Part shown: in pieces, positions 56,793 through 64,000 of the stretch
How positions within the stretch are numbered: the stretch's first letter is position 1
Layout of the letters: every line of letters starts with the position of its first letter
From: Rotaria macrura
Lineage: Eukaryota; Rotifera; Eurotatoria; Philodinida; Philodinidae
Length of the DNA stretch: 64,000 bases
Assembly (NCBI GenBank): GCA_900239685.1
Contig: OENT01000240.1
Coordinates: 71,757 to 135,756, forward strand
Direction of reading: 5' to 3'
Position numbers and translations under genes: made by a program
The notes under the pieces: model-generated
Told to the model about the DNA's origin: nothing
Databases searched by the model: none
Seen by the model: the letters and a program-made list of their open reading frames with translations, nothing else

Positions 56793-58508
56793 ACACAAGA
56801 ATAGCATCTGTATTCACTAAAATTTATGTCAATAAGAAGGGTGTGAGAGTGGATGTGCATGAAATGACAATAACACTTATAGTCTCATTAATCACAGTAC
56901 GATTGTGTTTCACCATGCGGAAGTATAACAGTGTTGACATGAGTGCGATTGCGTGTGATACTGATTGAATGAGAAAAGTTTTTGATTGCTTTGTGAATGA
57001 GAACGTGAATATGAGCTCCATTAAATTAAATATTCAGATGTCAAGTAAAAGAAACACACAGAAAAATTCATTAGATAATCAAAAATCCATAATGTAATTT
57101 ATGTTCTGATTACCTAGGAGAATCGATTCCACTAATGAACCTCATCAAATCTGGCAGGAATCCAATAAGTTTGCATGGGACTTTTACATTAATATCGATG
57201 AAATCATGTTAAAATACCAATGGATCCAACTATCAATGTCAGACTCAGTCCAATTTATTTCATCAGTAAATATCAGCAATGAATGAAGAAGTGTTGGATG
57301 AATAAAATAAATCGTCACAGTCAATTTATAGATGAGTATAAGAACAAAATTAAAACTAATTTTTAAGACAAAACCATGCCAAAAGAAACAAAATGTTAAA
57401 CAAATCCAAATTCAAGCAATGAAGAATCAATGAAAATCTATCGTATGAAAAATATGTTCATACAGAGCGTAGACACAACAAAAGATTTGCATGAAATATA
57501 ATAATAATATGATATATGATTCTTTTAATAGAAAAAAATTAATGATGCAAGCATCTACCACAATCAAGTAAAGAAATTGGTCGAAGAAAATGATAACGAT
57601 ATTAATTTAGTATTACGTAATTCTATGCGCTTTTAATTGAAGTATTTTTATATGCAAAGTTAAAGAAGTAATAGACATTTCACCTGTTTTTTGAAGCATT
57701 CATCGGTACTTAATCTTTTTTTCTAATATCAACTCTATCAAGATTCATAATGTATAACATTCTATACGGTGGCACAACAGCAAAATATGCAATGGAGAAT
57801 AAATATATATTTATATATAGTTTGAATCAAGTGAATTAACAAATAGCATTCCGCTTTTTTAAAAATGATCTTAACAACAAGACAGAATTAATAGTAAAGT
57901 CCCACTGTAATTTAATTTTACATTCTCTTAAAATAATGGACAGATTTTCAAAGTGAAATTCAATGACATCAACATTAGAATACTAGTTACTGATTTTACG
58001 GTAATAAAACCAATTTATTGTAATAATTAGGGAACTCTATTCATCGAGCAATTCAAGCACATTTGAATATTTCAGTCGTTCGATTAGCTTCTGTTGTTAT
58101 ACAGACTTGTTTTTTTTCTTCATTTCTCTCAGCGCTACATATTAGATGATCATTTTTAATCATGGATAATATAGAAGTTATCTTTTATTCTCATGTCTTC
58201 ACTATTTCTTTATTCGAGAGATGAAAGTATTCAATTCTCTAGCGATAGACCGAAGCGACATCTAAACAAAAACAAAGAAGAAAATATACTTGTTCTATGT
58301 ATACGTATTGTATATGTATTTCGACATATTTCTTTCTTTATACTTATAGTTAGTTATCTGAAAAGAAAACGATTCGTAGCATTAACTCAAGTGAAATCAA
58401 ACTATTTCTTTTTCTATTCATGAATCTTGAAATGAATAGATTACAAGTAATAGAAAGCACAATACACGTTTTTAATTAGTAATATCGATTCTATATTTAT
58501 TTTTGAAG
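56793..58508. other. Permease-MASTL intergenic region and missing MASTL 5' end
   Basis: AT-rich. It should contain the MASTL promoter and start-codon exon. The frame at 58193-58423 (MSSLFLYSRDESIQF) is the most plausible host for a first exon, but I could not find a convincing phase-0 donor. No repeats or RNA genes seen. Confidence 0.4.
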
Positions 58509-61500
58509 TTACCAACAATTGCTGATTTTCATTTTCTGAAAACTATCAGTCGTGGTGGCTTTGGGTATGAATGCAAGTCATTCCAGTGGAAAAGAAATAA
58601 TATGTTTCTAATTTTTGCATTAGACTAGTGTATCTTGCAACAAAGAAAAGTGATGAAAATAAAGTAAAATACGCAATTAAAGTTATTAATAAGCAACATA
58701 TACGTAAAAAGAATTTAATTGATCAAAGTAGTTTTTGTTTTAAATAGAAAATATACGTCTTTCTATCTATTTATATATATCTTATGTTTCTCGTAGTCCT
58801 TAACGAACGTGATGCATTAGCTACGATGCACAGTCAATTTGTAGTTCGTCTTTTTTATTCTTTACAAAATAAAGAAAATATTTATCTCATTATGGAATAT
58901 ATGATTGGTGGTGATTTAATGTCATATTTATGCATAAAACATGTTCTTGAGAAACACGAAGCACAATTTTATGTTGCCGAAATTGCTCTAGCACTGGATT
59001 ATTTACATCGAAGAGATGTCATACATCGGTAAAAATAAACAAATGTGCTAAGAAAGAATATTGATTATTGTTTAAAAAAAAATAAAATCTTGATTCCTTT
59101 TTTTTCTTCAAAATAGTGATTTAAAACCGGATAATGTTTTGATATCAGCAACAGGACATATTAAATTAACTGATCTTGGATTATCGGAAATTCGAAATAG
59201 ACGAAGTATGTTGAGACACTACTTTGTATAAAAGAAATAGGTTACAAGAACTTGCACTATTCTGTAAAACGTAATGCGTATAATGAGGTATCATTCCTTC
59301 ATGCAGATTTCTCTCGTCATTGTATTGAACTTGACATAATATTTCTATGCATGATATTTAACTAAATTGCCTATATAAAAAACAAAAGGAAATTATGAAA
59401 TCCAAAAAACTAAGATACATATCAACAGTGGAGAACACGCCGATTGAAAAGTTTGCATCGAATCATTTATATTTGATCGTTCCTAGATATCATCGAAAGT
59501 GCCTGTAAGAACATTTCTTTACAAACGACGTATTTGATAATGATTAAGGATACATATAGGAAGAAAACAGAACACTGACTTCGTTTCATAGTTTTATTTA
59601 ATATCTATAACTCTAGAAAGAAGAAATGCCGAGTTCTGAGAGTTCCATGATTATTCGCATCCTTCGATCGATGGTTGGGGAAAAATATATTTTTCTGAAA
59701 TAGCCATTTAAAATTTTCAAATACCTCAAACTCTTTATAGTCTGATTCTAAATGTAAAACCATAGTATTGTCTTTTTTCCTATAAGAATATATATATATA
59801 TATATATTCACAAAAAGTTACTCGTTTGATTTTAAACAGAATCAAGTCGAACGTTCCTAATGCTTTTTCCAAAATACAATGACATTGAACTCTTGATACC
59901 GGTATCAAGGCGATGGAGAATATGTAACACAAATCTAAATGATAATTTTTCGTTCGATCATTTCAAATTCTTCATAAAATATATCACACGGTAATGATTC
60001 ATAGTTGAGTTGTACCAAGAAAGTAATCTAAATTAAAACTCGAAAAGGGCAGTTTTCAGATCTAAGATGAAATAAAAGAAAATTTGTTTATAAGGCAATT
60101 ATCGGCAACGGCACAATGCTGAGAGAAGAAAAATAAGATTTCATGTTTGTTAGATAATTAGCGCCAAAACATCTTGAGAACACGGGAAAATGCTCTTCTA
60201 AACTTCTAACTACTTCAGAAAAGATCGGAAGTTCAAGAAACAATGCTTAGTATTGTTCAAATCTTTGTTACCTTTTATAGATTGTTCTTATCAAAAAGAC
60301 TACCGTAAGATCTTCTAGAATCCGATAAATATTGCGTTCGATTTTTGAGAGAAATTTATTGACTACATATGTATATCGTGATGACTATTTACATTTGAGA
60401 TACGTGTTCGATATTAAGAAATACGGACTCAATCACTAACTCACATAATTTGCATTGATTAATGTAGATGAATTCTTTTATTTTTGGAAATCATTAATAA
60501 TTCTTAAGTAAATTCTATAATGCGATTAGATGAAAATAAAATAATAGTACCCATGAAAAGATGTATGAGGCAAACTTCGATTCAAATGCATATGTGATGC
60601 CGATTTGCAAAGCAAGATGATGGAAATTTCCATCAATTTTTTTTTCTCTAATGTGGATGATCAAAAATGATTTACGATTGAAATGATTTCTTTTTAGAAG
60701 TATCAGTTGCCGATGTTATTGGTACACCGTCTGTGTGCAGAGTGCGTACTGTTCGTACACCTGGCCAAATTTTTTCCTTAACATCCGATTTCAGTTTTGT
60801 AAGAGATTCGTTTGTTGTTTTTTCGTTCGAAATGTATTATTTATTGATTTACATTGTTTAGTCTTCTAGTGAATCCGATACAGATTCTTGTCATGCATCA
60901 AGATCATCTCCATATATGATCGATTGTAGTTTACGTGCCTATCGAAAAAATTTACCTGAATGTATTCCTGAAAATGAACCACTATCATTTGCTAGTGATG
61001 AGCCCGATGATCATGACGATGCCATCATAAATAATAACTCGGATCTTCTTTCTCTCGAAAGTCCTTATAGACACCTATCAAATATATCTCAAACAATCAA
61101 GCAACGACCACGTATTTATCCGAAAACGATATCACGATTACTTGCTTCATCGCCAGCTCATCAAACACAGTATCGTTTAATTCGTGGCCTTGGTCGCAAT
61201 ATAACTTCAACAAACACACCAATGGCACCTGTACCATCGACTGGTTCACCATGTCTATCACCTATTCGATGTTCATTTGATATATCTCAGTTGAATCAAA
61301 GTCAACCCTGTGAAAAATCAACTAATCCTGATGACTATATAATCTCGATGCCACAAGAAGACATACGAATAAATCAATCTGCATCATCGATAGATGATAG
61401 CTCCCTTAAAGTTTGTATAAATAAAATATCTCAATGATTGTGTGTGCCATACTCATCTTCCAACTCAACACAATGGATTGAACAATAATTGCTTTAATTG

Positions 61501-63132
61501 TTCAATTCCTATATGGATAATGAGTGAAGTCTGATGTTACTAAAACTAAATATTTGCAAGTTTGTTCTACCGTGATTTAATTCAGTAAATCAAAAGTTGA
61601 ATTTGACAGTCCAAAGATTATATAGCTATTGTCAGTCAGTTCGAAACCTTTTTTTATTCAATATTCTCTGCCATAACATAGCGAGATGTCTATAAAGTGA
61701 TGGTACTTCGGCCTTTGACTGACGAGAACATTTCTCAGATATTTACTCTAGATTCTGATGTCTTTTACACTGAAAATAGAAAACATCATTCCCATAAAAA
61801 TTTCTTAAAGTATATTTTCCGAGTCTCGATAAAATTTGACGAAACTGTTTAGTCCTCATGCAGTGGTTAGTTTTTCGCAGAAAATTGTATTTTCAAATTT
61901 TGATACTAAAATTTTCACCCCCAAATGAATTCATCTCAAGTAGCTGTCATTAAAAATAATACACAAACTTCATACCTCGAACAGACTTTAGTAAAAATTC
62001 ATGAATATTTTTTTTTGTGTAGACTAGTCTGTTCGAGTTCTTTGCTTGCACTTAATTGCCGATCAGATTTCGAACGTACGAGTTCTTCAATAACTCGATT
62101 TCTAGACACGAGATGTAGACTTTGATCTAATCTTAATAGATATAATTACTAATACTTAGTGGTTCTATTTCAATAGAAAACTATAATAGGTATAAGAGAA
62201 AAAGCGTTTCGAATTCCGATGGGAATATCGGAGAACTAGTATTGAAGGAACAAAATTTTTCAATGTCAGTACATATAGAGTTAAGCTTTTCGTGTAATAC
62301 ATTTTATTTTAGCCAATTTTTCGTGCTCAAAATTATTCAAACGGTCGAATATTAACTGATATTACAACGAATACATCTATTCGTAGTAGTTTTATGAAAT
62401 CAACAATATATCCAAATGTTTTAGGACCTGTTTTGGGTACACCAGATTATTTGAGTGAATAGATTTGTTATGATCATCCGTATCATTTACTATTGTTCAT
62501 TCTTTCTAGGTCCCGAAATTTTGATGCAAGATGAAAATCACAGTAATTCAATATGTGAAATTTAACTTTTATTATAAGAATATTATTTGTATTTAGCTGC
62601 AGCAGTCGATTTTTGGGCTCTCGGTGTATGTCTTTATCAATTTCTTGTTGGCATGACACCTTTTTCAGACGATTGTCCACATACCATTATATCGAATATA
62701 TTAAATTATCGACTCGCATGGCTTGAAGATGTTGATAATCAGTTGTCAGAAGAGGCACTGTGTGTTATCAAAGGTTTACTTAATTATGATCCGACTTTAA
62801 GGTTTCATTTAGATGGTATGTAAATTATTAATTGATCTGTAAATATACTTTTCATTTTCCTTTGTACGATATTCGGAATTATTTAGATCTGAAAAAACAA
62901 CCGTTTTTTCATGCAATTGATTGGGATAATATGGCCAATATGCCAGCACCTTTTATTCCCGTACCTGATGATGATGCAGACACGTTCTATTTTGAAGGTA
63001 TTGTTTAGCATTTGATGGACATTGTTTTGTTTTTTGAAAAGTTCTTATGGAAATAATCTTGTTTTAGCTCGAAATAAAGCCATGGGTTTTGAAGAAGAAT
63101 CGAGTGATAATTTATCGATGTATCACAAGTAG
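58509..63132 (+). CDS. MASTL: MASTL/Greatwall mitotic kinase, 5' exon not placed
   Basis: AGC-family kinase that phosphorylates ENSA/ARPP19 to inhibit PP2A-B55 at mitotic entry. Exons: 58509-58564, 58624-58727, 58797-59028, 59117-59205, 60698-60798, 60862-61414, 62314-62454, 62510-62542, 62597-62815, 62887-62997 and 63068-63132; 567 residues, all phases consistent. Visible: glycine loop SRGGFGLVYLA, catalytic Lys in [43 protein letters not shown], and DLG in place of DFG. The Greatwall signature [16 protein letters not shown] opens the long insertion that splits the lobes (about 220 residues, shorter than vertebrate MASTL). The C-lobe resumes at [14 protein letters not shown], then [22 protein letters not shown], and ends [10 protein letters not shown] and [19 protein letters not shown]. 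The start-codon exon lies upstream of 58509. The insertion is what separates MASTL from NDR/LATS and MAST kinases. Confidence 0.92.
59206..60697. other. MASTL intron
   Basis: A 1.5-kb phase-1 intron lying just before the Greatwall-specific insertion. GTATGT donor, TTCTTTTTAG acceptor. It contains an AT run at 59788-59808; no nested gene seen. Confidence 0.65.
59788..59808. repeat. (AT)n microsatellite
   Basis: About ten AT dinucleotides inside a MASTL intron. Confidence 0.85.
61415..62313. other. MASTL intron within the insertion
   Basis: A 0.9-kb phase-1 intron from GTATAA (61415) to TTTTAG. It joins LKV- to [15 protein letters not shown]. A competing phase-0 donor at 61411 is excluded because the downstream frame to LGTPDYL needs phase 1. 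No nested feature seen. Confidence 0.6.
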
Positions 63133-63552
63133 ACTAGTGCCAAGTTAATTTCATCCTTTTTCTCTCATTTATCAAATATATTGGGTATATATATATATAT
63201 ATATATATTTACACATGTATTCGATAAGTTTTTTAATACTTGCGTACTTTTTCTAATGTAAATTATTGTTCCTTCAATCTTGCTCTTTTTTGTATTTTCT
63301 TTTGTTCCATTTTATATAGCACTATGTTTTAATAGACGCCAATGGGTCGTATGAAATAATCTAAGAACGATTCAACGAACACCATGAAGAAAAAAATTGA
63401 TTGATTTGCACATTTTTCTCTTCGGAGAAAGAGGCTCGTAGCCATAGTTTGATTTTAAATAAATGGCACACAATGTGTAGAAGAAAGAAAAAAAGAAAGA
63501 GGAGAAAGAAAAAGCGCATCGTATTGTTTTGATCAACACAATCGATTCACGA
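63133..63552. other. MASTL 3' UTR and start of next gene
   Basis: A 420-bp gap with an AT run at 63186-63208. An AATAAA at 63458-63463 could end MASTL. The next start codon follows within 100 bp, so the two transcription units are tightly packed on the same strand. Confidence 0.5.
63186..63208. repeat. (TA)n microsatellite
   Basis: About eleven TA dinucleotides just after the MASTL stop codon. Confidence 0.85.
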
Positions 63553-64000
63553 CCATGACTGAAAGTAAAGAACCTAATTTACTAATTTAAATAATATTCT
63601 TGCATATGACTGTCATTCATCTGTTTAGAACGTCAAGATTTATCTACGTTAGGTGAGGATGAAGAACGATCAGCTGCTGATGTAAATAGTGGCATAGTCA
63701 ATCATGATGAGCAACAAGAAGAGTTAGAACCATTGGATGAAATTGAAGATGTTGCCCCAAGTGTTAAAACTGATGCAAATAAATTTCGAATGTTGTGTGA
63801 CAATGTTCAAAATAGTTATGCAGAAATCGATAATTCAATGTTTGAATTACTAGAGTTAAAAGATAACTTGCTTCTTCAATTTCTACCCCCAAATGTGTCC
63901 ACACGAATAACAATTGTTGTATCACGATTATATCGTGCTTATTCATTATCTCAAATTCCAATTAATGAACTTGTACGTCTAGTACATTTATACAGTCAAC
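63553..64000 (+). CDS. N-terminal part of an unrecognised protein (runs off the window)
   Basis: Proposed first exon 63553-63562 (ATG ACT GAA A), a 66-nt intron with GTAAAG and TGTTTAG ends, then an exon from 63629 open to the window end; phases agree. The protein begins MTEKRQDLSTLGEDEERSA. It has an acidic stretch (EQQEELEPLDEIEDV) and then a helical part, NKFRMLCDNVQNSYAEIDN through LELKDNLLLQFLPPN. The visible part ends NELVRLVHLYSQ, about 127 residues in all. I do not recognise the family; the helical, charged character would suit a coiled-coil cytoskeletal or ciliary protein, which is only inference. MASTL exon 62887-62997 also ends in phase 1, so splicing into this exon is formally possible but less likely, because MASTL has its own terminal exon. 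Confidence 0.55.

Overview
The window is animal nuclear DNA, most likely from a bdelloid rotifer. It is AT-rich, with compact exons separated by GT-AG introns of about 50-80 nt plus a few of 0.9-2.2 kb. Four genes are clear animal orthologues: CCDC40, PRRC2, WDR26 and MASTL/Greatwall. Two more are of non-animal type: a bacterial-type oligo-1,6-glucosidase and a fungal-type amino-acid permease. A metazoan gene set mixed with bacterial and fungal genes is the hallmark of bdelloids; the species cannot be read from the sequence alone.

Layout: (1) 0.7-4.2 kb, minus strand, the 5' part of CCDC40 (axoneme ruler), head-to-head with PRRC2 (4.7-11.6 kb, plus strand; RNA-binding/translation protein). 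(2) 14.2-14.5 kb, minus strand, a one-exon bHLH factor. (3) 16.8-20.0 kb, plus strand, an unrecognised low-complexity protein. (4) 20-25 kb, no recognisable gene. (5) 25.0-25.5 kb, plus strand, a small unknown protein, convergent with a divergent 7TM receptor-like gene (25.6-27.4 kb, minus strand) whose frame is broken in its third membrane segment. (6) 31.4-36.0 kb, minus strand, WDR26 in 13 exons, possibly with more 5' coding sequence. (7) 39.7-40.5 kb, a GC-richer island of unknown nature. (8) 41.3-46.4 kb, plus strand, a GH13 glucosidase whose last two exons add about 250 disordered residues. (9) 46.4-55.1 kb, gene-free, with two inverted-repeat elements. (10) 55.1-56.7 kb, plus strand, an intronless permease with higher GC than its surroundings. 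(11) 58.5-63.1 kb, plus strand, MASTL. (12) 63.6 kb to the window end, plus strand, the start of an unknown gene.

The animal genes are unrelated housekeeping functions: cilia, translation, GID/CTLH E3 ligase and mitotic entry. The most notable feature is the pair of presumed horizontally acquired genes 9 kb apart at different stages of domestication. The glucosidase is AT-rich, carries eight host-style introns and has gained a novel tail. The permease has no intron and keeps a foreign-looking composition. All exon models were built by eye from splice consensus, reading-frame phase and remembered family sequences; no alignment or transcript data were used.
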